Below, one piece after another: positions 1-4,981 of a DNA stretch of 5,473 nt. Within the stretch, counting starts at the first letter, position 1. Each line of letters begins with the position of its first letter. Below the pieces are notes generated by a model that saw only the letters and a list, made by a program, of their open reading frames with translations, searched no databases and was not told the DNA's origin. The position numbers were made by a program, and so were the translations under genes. Origin of the DNA: an uncultured Oscillospiraceae bacterium (GTDB lineage Bacteria > Bacillota > Clostridia > Oscillospirales > Acutalibacteraceae); contig USDZ01000121.1 of the NCBI GenBank assembly GCA_900553525.1, forward strand, positions 1 through 5,473. The letters run 5' to 3'.

Positions 1-302
1 ACGTGAACGATGGCGTCCACTTCCCTGATGTTGGCTTGGAACTGGTTCCCCCGCCCCCCTCCTTTGCTGGCCCCCTTGACCAGACCCGCAATGTCGACGA
101 ACTCAATGATCGCTGGTGTTATCTTTTGGGGATGGTACATCTCCGCCAATTTTTGGAGCCGTTCGTCGGGCACCGATACCACTCCCACGTTGGGCTCGAT
201 GGTGCAGAAGGGATAGTTGGCGCTCTGGGCACCGGCGTTGGTTAGGGCATTGAACAGGGTGGACTTGCCGACATTCGGCAGACCCACGATTCCGAGTTTC
301 AC
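1..302 (-). CDS. ychF: YchF/OBG-family P-loop ATPase, N-terminal part (truncated by window edge)
   Basis: This is the N-terminal 100 codons of YchF (OLA1 in eukaryotes), a cytoplasmic OBG-family P-loop protein that prefers ATP to GTP, binds ribosomes and is linked to translation and oxidative-stress control. Visible are G1 GLPNVGKST (residues 7-15), the YchF-typical segment NYPFCTIEPNVG (29-40) and G3 DIAG (70-73). Residue 74 is the hydrophobic leucine that replaces the catalytic glutamine of ordinary GTPases (HAS-type). The stretch ANIREVDAIVHV (from 90) is also family-typical. The start is a GTG at 302-300: the nearby ATG is out of frame and stops at once, and AGGAAG lies eight bases upstream. 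The ATP-specificity motif, coiled-coil and TGS domains lie beyond the window. The gene follows secA by 118 bases on the same strand, with no clear promoter or terminator between them, so co-transcription is possible. Residues 84 (Arg) and 89 (Gln) stand where leucine is usual. Confidence 0.95.
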   Translation of the reverse strand, partial: MKLGIVGLPNVGKSTLFNALTNAGAQSANYPFCTIEPNVGVVSVPDERLQKLAEMYHPQKITPAIIEFVDIAGLVKGASKGGGRGNQFQANIREVDAIVH

Positions 303-420
303 GATCCCATCTTCCTTTTCTGATTTACAAAATCACGTCCTGTCAGGGACTTTAGGCCCGGAAAAGCCGGAAACAGAAGCCAGGCCTCTCCTTGTTTGCA
401 AACGGGGACGCCTCCCTGCC
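303..420 (-). other. secA-ychF intergenic spacer with an imperfect inverted repeat
   Basis: These 118 bases hold no gene. On the minus strand AGGCCTGG (387-380) can pair with CCGGGCCT (361-354), giving an 8-bp stem with one G-U pair and an 18-base loop. No U-run follows, so it is not a standard intrinsic terminator. A 10-bp palindrome GTTTGCAAAC sits at 394-403. I found no -35/-10 pair of good quality for ychF. The hairpin could be an RNA-processing or stability element; this is inference. Confidence 0.4.
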
Positions 421-3159
421 TCAATCCGCAGCATCCCGTCCGCAGCACTTCTTATATTTTTTGCCGCTGCCACAAGGACAGGGATCGTTGCGGCCCACCT
501 TCTGCGCCGCCGTCTTCCGGACTGTGCGGGGACGGTCGGTGCCGTCGGCAGAAGTCGCGGTGGGTTTCGCCACCTGTTCCCGTTTAGGCTCTTCCTTCTG
601 CCGGATCTGTACGGTGAGCATCAGCCGAGCAGTGTCCTCCCGAATGGATGCAATCATCTGATCGAACATATCGAAGCCTTCCATACGGTAGAGCACGACC
701 GGGTCCTTCTGCCCGTATGCACGCAGATGGATCCCCTTGCGCAGTTCTTCCATGTTGTCGATGTGGTCCATCCAGTATCGGTCCACTGTTTTGAGCAGGA
801 CCACCCGTTCGAGTTCCCGCATCAGAGACCCGTATTCGGTTTCCTTGCCCTCATAAATTTTCATCGCGCGGTCGGTGAGCTGTTCGGCCAGTTTCTTCCG
901 GTCAAGATCTTCAAGTTGCTGAGCGTCATAACGGAAATCCTCTTCCTTAGTCAGCCAGCCGGCGTAATACTCCCGCAGGCCATCCAGATTCCATTCCCCA
1001 CGGTCGTCTCCGGCCGTGTACTGGGCGACGGTGGCGTCGATGGATTCGCGAATCATGCCCACGATGGATTCCCGAATATTCTCTCCGTCGAGAACCTTGT
1101 CCCGCTGTGCGTAGATCAGTTCCCGCTGGCGGTTCATCACATCGTCGTACTGGAGCACGTCGCGGCGGATGCCGAAGTTCCGCTCTTCCACCTTGCGCTG
1201 TGCGCTCTCAATGGAGTTGGTGAGCATCTTGTTCTCAATAGGCGTGTCTTCGTCGATGCCGAGCATCTCCATAAGATTGTTGATCCGCTCTCCGCCGAAC
1301 AGGCGCATCAAATCGTCTTCCAGAGAGAGATAGAAACGGGACGCGCCGGGGTCGCCCTGACGGCCCGACCGGCCGCGGAGCTGGTTATCGATCCGGCGGG
1401 ATTCATGGCGCTCGGTGCCCAGGATGAAGAGGCCGCCGGCCTCCTTGACCGCTTCCTCCTCGGGACGGATCTCTTCTTTATATTTCTCTTCGAGTTCCTG
1501 GAAGGTCCGGCGAGCATCGAGGATCTCCTGGTTGTCGGTCTCCCCGAAGCCGGTCGATTCCACAATCAGTTCCTCTGGGAAGCCCATCCGGCGCATCTCC
1601 GCCTTGGCGAGATATTCGGCGTTGCCGCCAAGCTTGATGTCGGTGCCGCGGCCCGCCATGTTGGTGGCGATGGTCACGGCGCCGATCTTACCGGCCTGGG
1701 CGACGATCTCGGCTTCCTTATCGTGATATTTCGCGTTGAGCACCACATGGGGGATCCCCCGCTGCTTGAGCAGCTTAGAGAGGCGCTCGGACTTCTCGAT
1801 GGAGATGGTGCCGACCAGGACCGGCTGCTGACGCTCATGACATTCCGCGATCTGATCGATAACCGCGTTGAACTTGCCCTTCTCGGTTTTATAGATAACA
1901 TCCGGCAGATCTTTGCGAATCATCGGCTTATTGGTGGGAATCTCGACAACATCCAGTTTGTAAATTTGCTGGAACTCGGTCTCCTCCGTTTTAGCGGTAC
2001 CGGTCATACCAGAGAGTTTTCTGTACAGACGAAAATAGTTTTGGAAAGTGATGGTGGCAAGGGTTCTGCTCTCCCGCTCCACCTTGACCCCTTCCTTGGC
2101 CTCAATGGCTTGGTGCAGGCCTTCGTTGTACCGGCGGCCGAACATCAGGCGGCCGGTAAACTCATCGACGATGATGACCTGGCCGTCCTTGACAACGTAA
2201 TCTACGTCTCTTGTCATGACGCCCCGGGCTTTGATAGCCTGGTTGATATGGTGCAGCAGCGTGACGTTATCGGGATCCATAAGATTTTCCACCCCGAATG
2301 CCTGTTCCGCCTTTTTGACACCCGATTGGGTCAGAGTCGCCGTGCGGGCCTTTTCATCCACGATATAATCCCCATCGACGGTATCCTGCTCCTCCTTGGC
2401 GTCCATCTCCTTGACTTTGGTGATTTTCAGGGTCTTGGCAAAGCGGTCCGCCTGCTGGTACAAATCGGTGGATTTATCCCCTTGGCCGGATATAATCAGA
2501 GGGGTGCGCGCTTCGTCGATCAGAATGGAGTCCACCTCATCCACGATAGCGAAGTGATGGGCCCGCTGCACCTTGTTTTCCTTGTATATAACCATGTTGT
2601 CCCGCAGGTAATCGAATCCCAGCTCGTTGTTGGTACCATACGTAATGTCGGCGGCATACGCTTCCCGCCGGGCGTGGTTGTCCAAATCGTGGACGATCAG
2701 GCCCACCGTCAGGCCCATGTAGCGGTAAACCTTACCCATCCACTCGCTGTCGCGGCGGGCGAGATAATCGTTGACCGTGACGATATGGACCCCCTCGCCG
2801 GACAGGGCGTTGAGATAGGCAGGCAGGGTGGCCACCAGGGTTTTGCCTTCCCCCGTTTTCATTTCGGCGATCCGGCCCTGGTGCAGGATAATGCCGCCGA
2901 GAATCTGCACCGGGAAGGGACGCATCCCGAGTACCCGGTCGCAAGCCTCGCGGCAGGCGGCGAAGGCGTCAGGAAGGATATCGTCGGTACTTTCCCCCAT
3001 TTTCAGGCGATCCCGCAGCTTCTCCGTCTGGGCTTTGAGTTCCTCCTCGCTCATGGCGCGGTAAGTTTCCTCCAGAGCCAGCACCTTGTCACAGAGCGGC
3101 TGGATCCGCTTAATCTCTCGTTTGCTGTAGTCTCCGAACAGCGCTTTTATCAGTCCCAA
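421..3159 (-). CDS. secA: Protein translocase subunit SecA (preprotein translocase ATPase)
   Basis: SecA is the cytosolic, membrane-docking motor that drives unfolded preproteins through SecYEG by ATP hydrolysis. The protein is complete at 912 aa, normal for clostridial SecA. In order: N-terminal helix with NBD1; Walker A MKTGEGKT (100-107); Walker B IVDEVD (205-210) followed by LIDEARTP; preprotein cross-linking domain roughly 225-375; the GMTGTAKTEETEF segment (384-396); motif V TNMAGRGTDIKLGG (499-512); motif VI RHESRRIDNQLRGRSGRQGD (584-603); helical scaffold/wing domains to about 850; a polar linker; and a zinc-binding SEC-C tail with Cys894, Cys896, Cys905 and Cys906. An acidic helical insert (about 515-575) separates motifs V and VI, as in many Clostridia. 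The start is TTG at 3159-3157 with SD GAGGTGA six bases upstream; the ATG just upstream is out of frame. No catalytic residue is missing. The gene has its own promoter at 3262-3234 and lies upstream of ychF. Confidence 0.98.
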   Translation of the reverse strand: MGLIKALFGDYSKREIKRIQPLCDKVLALEETYRAMSEEELKAQTEKLRDRLKMGESTDDILPDAFAACREACDRVLGMRPFPVQILGGIILHQGRIAEMKTGEGKTLVATLPAYLNALSGEGVHIVTVNDYLARRDSEWMGKVYRYMGLTVGLIVHDLDNHARREAYAADITYGTNNELGFDYLRDNMVIYKENKVQRAHHFAIVDEVDSILIDEARTPLIISGQGDKSTDLYQQADRFAKTLKITKVKEMDAKEEQDTVDGDYIVDEKARTATLTQSGVKKAEQAFGVENLMDPDNVTLLHHINQAIKARGVMTRDVDYVVKDGQVIIVDEFTGRLMFGRRYNEGLHQAIEAKEGVKVERESRTLATITFQNYFRLYRKLSGMTGTAKTEETEFQQIYKLDVVEIPTNKPMIRKDLPDVIYKTEKGKFNAVIDQIAECHERQQPVLVGTISIEKSERLSKLLKQRGIPHVVLNAKYHDKEAEIVAQAGKIGAVTIATNMAGRGTDIKLGGNAEYLAKAEMRRMGFPEELIVESTGFGETDNQEILDARRTFQELEEKYKEEIRPEEEAVKEAGGLFILGTERHESRRIDNQLRGRSGRQGDPGASRFYLSLEDDLMRLFGGERINNLMEMLGIDEDTPIENKMLTNSIESAQRKVEERNFGIRRDVLQYDDVMNRQRELIYAQRDKVLDGENIRESIVGMIRESIDATVAQYTAGDDRGEWNLDGLREYYAGWLTKEEDFRYDAQQLEDLDRKKLAEQLTDRAMKIYEGKETEYGSLMRELERVVLLKTVDRYWMDHIDNMEELRKGIHLRAYGQKDPVVLYRMEGFDMFDQMIASIREDTARLMLTVQIRQKEEPKREQVAKPTATSADGTDRPRTVRKTAAQKVGRNDPCPCGSGKKYKKCCGRDAAD

Positions 3160-3165
3160 TATCGG

Positions 3166-3172
3166 TCACCTC
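3166..3172 (-). promoter_or_regulatory. Ribosome binding site that fixes the TTG start of secA
   Basis: GAGGTGA lies six bases before the TTG at 3159. It overlaps the TGA stop (3173-3171) of a possible 15-codon leader ORF, so translation of the leader could affect access to this site. Confidence 0.8.
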
Positions 3173-3218
3173 ATTGCTCTATTCCGGATGCGCCGCCGCG
3201 CGGGCGGGATCCTGTCAT
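3171..3218 (-). CDS. Possible 15-codon leader ORF upstream of secA (speculative)
   Basis: An ATG at 3218 opens a frame encoding MTGSRPRGGASGIEQ that ends in a TGA overlapping the secA Shine-Dalgarno sequence. AAAGGA lies seven bases before the ATG. Against it: with the predicted promoter the transcript should begin near 3228-3227, so most of that SD would not be transcribed and the peptide would need nearly leaderless initiation. The peptide is not hydrophobic and has no resemblance that I recognise to SecM-type arrest sequences. It is listed because its position could matter for secA control, not because coding is shown. Confidence 0.2.
   Translation of the reverse strand: MTGSRPRGGASGIEQ
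3186..3212 (-). promoter_or_regulatory. GC-rich hairpin in the secA 5' leader
   Basis: In the mRNA, GGAT pairs with ATCC and, inside it, CCGCC pairs with GGCGG around a CGCGC loop, with an asymmetric internal loop between the two stems. No U-run follows, so it is not a terminator. It lies 14 bases upstream of the secA SD and inside the possible leader ORF. It may affect mRNA stability or initiation; no function is shown. Confidence 0.45.
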
Positions 3219-3233
3219 GCCGTAATCCTTTAT

Positions 3234-3262
3234 ATCATAGCATAAACCCCGACGCGTTACAA
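3234..3262 (-). promoter_or_regulatory. secA promoter (sigma-A type, extended -10)
   Basis: The -35 box is TTGTAA (3262-3257), the spacer is exactly 17 bases, and the -10 box is TATGAT (3239-3234) preceded by TG one base upstream (extended -10). Start is expected near 3228-3227, giving a leader of about 68 bases before the TTG. The presumed IS target-site duplication ends only one base upstream of the -35 box, so the IS arrived right at the edge of this promoter without destroying it. Confidence 0.8.
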
Positions 3263-3269
3263 GTTATCC

Positions 3270-3362
3270 TCAAAAGAAAAGGCATGTAAGGCTGCCGCGA
3301 ACCAGTTCTTTAAGTTCACTCTTGATTACGGCCTCGTTTAGTTGTACAATTTTCTCGGACAT
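3270..3362 (-). pseudogene. IS256/Mutator-family transposase, N-terminal fragment
   Basis: From an ATG at 3362 the frame reads MSEKIVQLNEAVIK and then SELKELVRGS, the characteristic start of clostridial Transposase_mut (IS256-family) enzymes. It then runs into six unrelated residues (LTCLFF) and a stop after 30 codons, against about 400 in an intact enzyme. A good SD (AAAGGAGA, 3379-3372) lies nine bases before the ATG. All DDE catalytic residues are lost, so no active enzyme can be made. The break in homology falls near codon 24, around 3291. Family assignment is from recall of the conserved N-terminus. It could still yield a 30-aa peptide, with no expected function. Confidence 0.8.
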
Positions 3363-3429
3363 GGTTTGCTGTCTCCTTTCTGAATGGTGTGTCGTGACTT
3401 CATTCTACCAGAGTTCTGCAAACCATGTC
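3358..3429 (-). repeat. 12-bp perfect inverted repeat enclosing the transposase start codon
   Basis: GACATGGTTTGC (3429-3418, minus strand) is perfectly complementary to GCAAACCATGTC (3369-3358), with a 48-base loop. The downstream arm contains the transposase ATG; the upstream arm overlaps the likely -35 region. A transcript from the element's own promoter (start near 3395) would lack the upstream arm, whereas read-through RNA from outside would contain both arms and could hide the start codon. Confidence 0.7.
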
Positions 3430-3431
3430 TC
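3402..3431 (-). promoter_or_regulatory. Likely native promoter of the IS256-family transposase
   Basis: The -10 box is TAGAAT (3407-3402) with an extended TG, and the -35 candidate is GAGACA (3431-3426, four of six matches) at an 18-base spacer. Its place at the element's end, with the transposase SD and ATG 23-40 bases downstream of the -10, fits an IS promoter. It now drives only a dead fragment, though read-through could reach secA. Confidence 0.45.
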
Positions 3432-3486
3432 TTTTTTATCCTTTTTTAATTTGCGAAATATATTATACTTTATCATGAAGACAAGA

Positions 3487-3508
3487 TTTTTACCGACTTT
3501 TTACCGAC
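3487..3508. repeat. Two tandem copies of the 11-mer TTTTTACCGAC
   Basis: TTTTTACCGAC occurs at 3487-3497 and again, identical and adjacent, at 3498-3508, with TTT following. It lies in gene-free AT-rich DNA between the IS remnant and the orphan gene's terminator. Iterated 11-bp sites can be protein-binding sites, such as integrase arm sites, but nothing here proves that. Confidence 0.6.
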
Positions 3509-3566
3509 TTTAATATGGATAAAAGGGCAAATTGATGCTAGAATATGCTAAGCGAAAAATAAAGGA

Positions 3567-3609
3567 AACCCCTTGTAATCAAGCCGTTTTTGGCTTGTTA
3601 CAAGGGGTT
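3567..3609 (-). terminator. Long intrinsic terminator hairpin downstream of the orphan gene
   Basis: On the minus strand AACCCCTTGTAA pairs with TTACAAGGGGTT (12 bp) and an inner CAAGCC pairs with GGCTTG (6 bp), separated by a single bulged A, around the loop AAAAAC. TTTCCTTTATTTTT follows, suitable as a U-tract for minus-strand transcripts from the orphan gene, whose stop is about 87 bases upstream. It should shield the secA promoter from read-through. The plus side has only a weak T-rich run. Confidence 0.75.
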
Positions 3610-3655
3610 AGTTCTTGTCTAAGCCATATGATAAAAATATTTTGGGCAATTTTAA

Positions 3656-3674
3656 GAATGGATTCGAACCCTTG
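3656..3674 (-). other. tRNA T-arm-like fragment, possible attachment-site scar
   Basis: The minus strand contains GGGTTCGAATCC with flanks that form a five-base T-stem with one mismatch (AAGGG against CCATT) around TTCGAAT. No acceptor, D or anticodon arm can be fitted around it and no CCA follows, so it is not a tRNA gene. Such scraps remain where elements integrated at tRNA 3' ends, but a 12-base match can also be chance. Confidence 0.3.
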
Positions 3675-3696
3675 AAAATAAAAGACATCCTGATAC

Positions 3697-4773
3697 TCAT
3701 TCCGAAATATATGCATTTGCACCTGCGTTTTTATTGTATTTAGCTTGAATGTCCATTATTTGAATAGCACACCGCGCATCTGCTTCGTTCTTTATGAAAA
3801 ACCAATCTTCGCAAATATTTGCTCTGACAATTGAAGTCATATCCACCTCTTCCAAAACCCGCTGTTTGATTTTCCCGGATAAAGCACTGTAAAATACAAA
3901 GTGATCTGCACAATCGCCAAGACCTAACTGTCCGATCATTCTGTGATTTTGATCAACAGCATAAGAAATAACGCTATGGATATATCCATATATACCTGTG
4001 CTCGGCAAACAATCCGGATGTTTTTCTTCGACAAAATGATACAGCATATCAAAACAACGCTTTTTTTCATCGCTGTAACCGACTAAATGCTCATGAATGT
4101 CTAAATGCAAGCGTTCTCCACATGTGAACACGCGCATATCTGCCCGATAAAAAGGAGCGACAAAATGCGTAATCGGTGTGAAAGATTTTGCATACTTTGA
4201 CTTATCTGCGTTAGCATACCATCTCTTTTGGAGCACCTTTTGCACAAATAAAAACAAACCCTCGGCGATAATGGAATTCTTATCAAAATATAAATATCCA
4301 CTGTCGCAGTTATTATAATTTTTGACAAGCAAGTCATTTTTATAAAATTCGACATGACAGTTGTTTTCAATAATTGCTCGAAATGCCGCTGGATAGCTTT
4401 TGGGCAAGGTCTTTTTAGCGCCGTTCTCGCACAAAACCGCTTTAGTAAAACGAATACAGGATTGACCGTTTTGAAAGCACAGCTTTCCAAAGGCACATAA
4501 TGCCCAAATTAAATCAATTTTCAAAAAGATATTGCTGAGTGCATCCGTTTGTTCATCTTGAAGCGATGGAACCGTCAGCAATTCACGATACAATTCAGCC
4601 AGGAAAAAATGTGCGGCCTTAAGCGCTTCAACGGCAGCTAGCGGATCAATCCCCAAAGATAAACAATCTTCCGCTATATCATCGGACTTTAAATTCATTG
4701 GAAAGTCAACCAACAGGGCGCAATATCGTTTACAAAACCACGAAATATCATACTTGTCCAAATTTCTAAACAT
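3697..4773 (-). CDS. Uncharacterised 358-aa cysteine-rich protein on an AT-rich insert
   Basis: I do not recognise this protein. The start is set at the ATG at 4773 (MFRNLDKYDISWF) because AAAGGGGGAG (4787-4778) sits just upstream and a near-consensus promoter lies at 4833-4805; the longer frame from 4836 would begin inside that -35 region. The 358 residues look soluble: no signal peptide or clear membrane span. There are 15 cysteines (4.2%), scattered rather than in CxxC zinc pairs, and a His/Asp cluster HLDIHEH at 223-229 that might bind metal (speculative). The N-terminal third looks helical (about 30-100); the middle has Lys/Asn/Tyr-rich segments. Codon use is AT-rich, unlike secA and the SPFH-RHH pair on either side, which points to horizontal transfer. 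It stands alone with its own promoter, direct repeats over the -35, and a strong terminator. It could be cargo of a mobile element, including a defence or stress gene, but no motif shows this. Confidence 0.85.
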   Translation of the reverse strand: MFRNLDKYDISWFCKRYCALLVDFPMNLKSDDIAEDCLSLGIDPLAAVEALKAAHFFLAELYRELLTVPSLQDEQTDALSNIFLKIDLIWALCAFGKLCFQNGQSCIRFTKAVLCENGAKKTLPKSYPAAFRAIIENNCHVEFYKNDLLVKNYNNCDSGYLYFDKNSIIAEGLFLFVQKVLQKRWYANADKSKYAKSFTPITHFVAPFYRADMRVFTCGERLHLDIHEHLVGYSDEKKRCFDMLYHFVEEKHPDCLPSTGIYGYIHSVISYAVDQNHRMIGQLGLGDCADHFVFYSALSGKIKQRVLEEVDMTSIVRANICEDWFFIKNEADARCAIQIMDIQAKYNKNAGANAYISE

Positions 4774-4777
4774 AGCG

Positions 4778-4787
4778 CTCCCCCTTT
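4778..4787 (-). promoter_or_regulatory. Strong ribosome binding site deciding the orphan gene's start
   Basis: AAAGGGGGAG ends four bases before the ATG at 4773. It supports the 358-aa start over the upstream in-frame ATG at 4836. Confidence 0.8.
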
Positions 4788-4804
4788 GATAACATTTTTC
4801 TTGG

Positions 4805-4833
4805 ATTGTATCATATAAAATAAAAAAGTTCAA
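4805..4833 (-). promoter_or_regulatory. Near-consensus promoter of the orphan gene
   Basis: -35 TTGAAC (4833-4828), a 17-base spacer and -10 TACAAT (4810-4805) with an extended TG (TGATACAAT). Start is expected near 4799, leaving a leader of about 26 bases. The spacer is almost pure A/T. The close match to sigma-A consensus predicts strong expression unless repressed through the overlapping repeats. Confidence 0.85.
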
Positions 4834-4847
4834 CACGAAAGTTCAAC
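4825..4847 (-). repeat. Paired direct repeats over the -35 box, candidate operator
   Basis: GTTGAACTTT occurs twice on the minus strand, at 4847-4838 and 4834-4825, with a 13-base period. The downstream copy contains the -35 hexamer TTGAAC itself. Repeats placed there could be a repressor or activator site, or one copy may be a by-product of duplication. The regulator is unknown. Confidence 0.5.
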
Positions 4848-4907
4848 TCCTCAATGTTGTACAAAACCGACATTTTTCGAGCGGACCCGGACCTGCCAAT
4901 CGCCGGG

Positions 4908-4925
4908 GGAGGCAGAGAAGCCTCC
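4908..4925 (-). other. Perfect 6-bp hairpin after the SPFH-RHH terminator
   Basis: GGAGGC and GCCTCC pair around a six-base loop. It lies two bases downstream of the U-tract at 4932-4928 and has no U-run of its own. It may add to transcript end stability or be incidental. Confidence 0.4.
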
Positions 4926-4927
4926 AC

Positions 4928-4981
4928 AAAAACGGGCGGCGCCGCGCCGGCGGGGGGGAAGGCCCGTCTGCGGCGCGGCGC
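4928..4981 (-). terminator. GC-rich terminator of the SPFH-RHH operon, with interleaved alternative hairpins
   Basis: Right after the RHH stop codon, GCGCCGCGCCG (4981-4971) is perfectly complementary to CGGCGCGGCGC (4949-4939). Interleaved with it, ACGGGC (4967-4962) pairs with GCCCGT (4937-4932), directly followed by a U-run (4932-4928). Only the second, weaker stem abuts the U-tract and forms a canonical terminator; the 11-bp stem would compete with it. Position and U-tract make termination likely; the switching is inference. Confidence 0.6.

Larger units (their letters stand above)
3271..3435 (-). mobile_element. Internally deleted IS256-family element remnant (about 165 bp)
   Basis: The transposase fragment and its upstream control region are flanked by the 7-bp direct repeat AGGATAA (3442-3436 and 3270-3264), which looks like a target-site duplication; 8-9 bp is usual for the family. 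The two inner edges are weakly inverted: AAAAAAGAGACATG at one end against AAAGAAAAGGCATG read inward from the other, 11 of 14 matching. This suggests that both ends survive while most of the transposase was deleted, giving a MITE-like derivative. The transposase fragment is solid; the exact ends are inference. Confidence 0.5.
3363..3696. other. AT-rich intergenic stretch with no gene
   Basis: These 334 bases carry no ORF that I can support on either strand. They contain the IS remnant's upstream control region, the 11-bp tandem repeat, two ATGCTA copies ten bases apart (3535-3540 and 3545-3550), the long terminator hairpin and a tRNA T-arm-like scrap. The mix suggests a patchwork of mobile-element debris between the orphan gene and the secA promoter. 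Confidence 0.6.

Noticed and set aside
217..3225. A 1002-codon open frame on the plus strand across the whole secA locus
   Set aside because: It is the antisense shadow of secA in GC-rich DNA. It has no recognisable domain, while the minus strand encodes a complete, motif-perfect SecA.
3462..3467. Perfect TATAAT on the minus strand as another promoter
   Set aside because: No acceptable -35 box at 16-18 bases upstream; a TATAAT is common by chance in such AT-rich DNA.
3479..3543. Minus-strand frame ending VGKKSVKILSS as the tail of a lost tyrosine integrase
   Set aside because: Only about 20 open codons made largely by the tandem 11-mer; no catalytic motif visible, so integrase origin cannot be supported.
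3656..3674. A real tRNA gene
   Set aside because: Only the T-arm-like part is present; no cloverleaf or CCA end can be drawn from the surrounding bases.
4101..4496. 131-codon frame on the minus strand within the orphan gene
   Set aside because: It overlaps the 358-aa gene in another frame, has no SD or domain, and has the composition of a shadow frame.
4774..4836. A longer start (ATG at 4836) for the orphan gene
   Set aside because: It begins inside the -35 region of the promoter, upstream of the expected transcript start and without an SD; the ATG at 4773 has a strong SD.
3341..4864. GTTGTACAA repeated at 3341-3349 and 4856-4864 as possible direct repeats bounding the insert
   Set aside because: The first copy lies within conserved transposase codons (IVQLN), and nine bases with a palindromic core are expected by chance.
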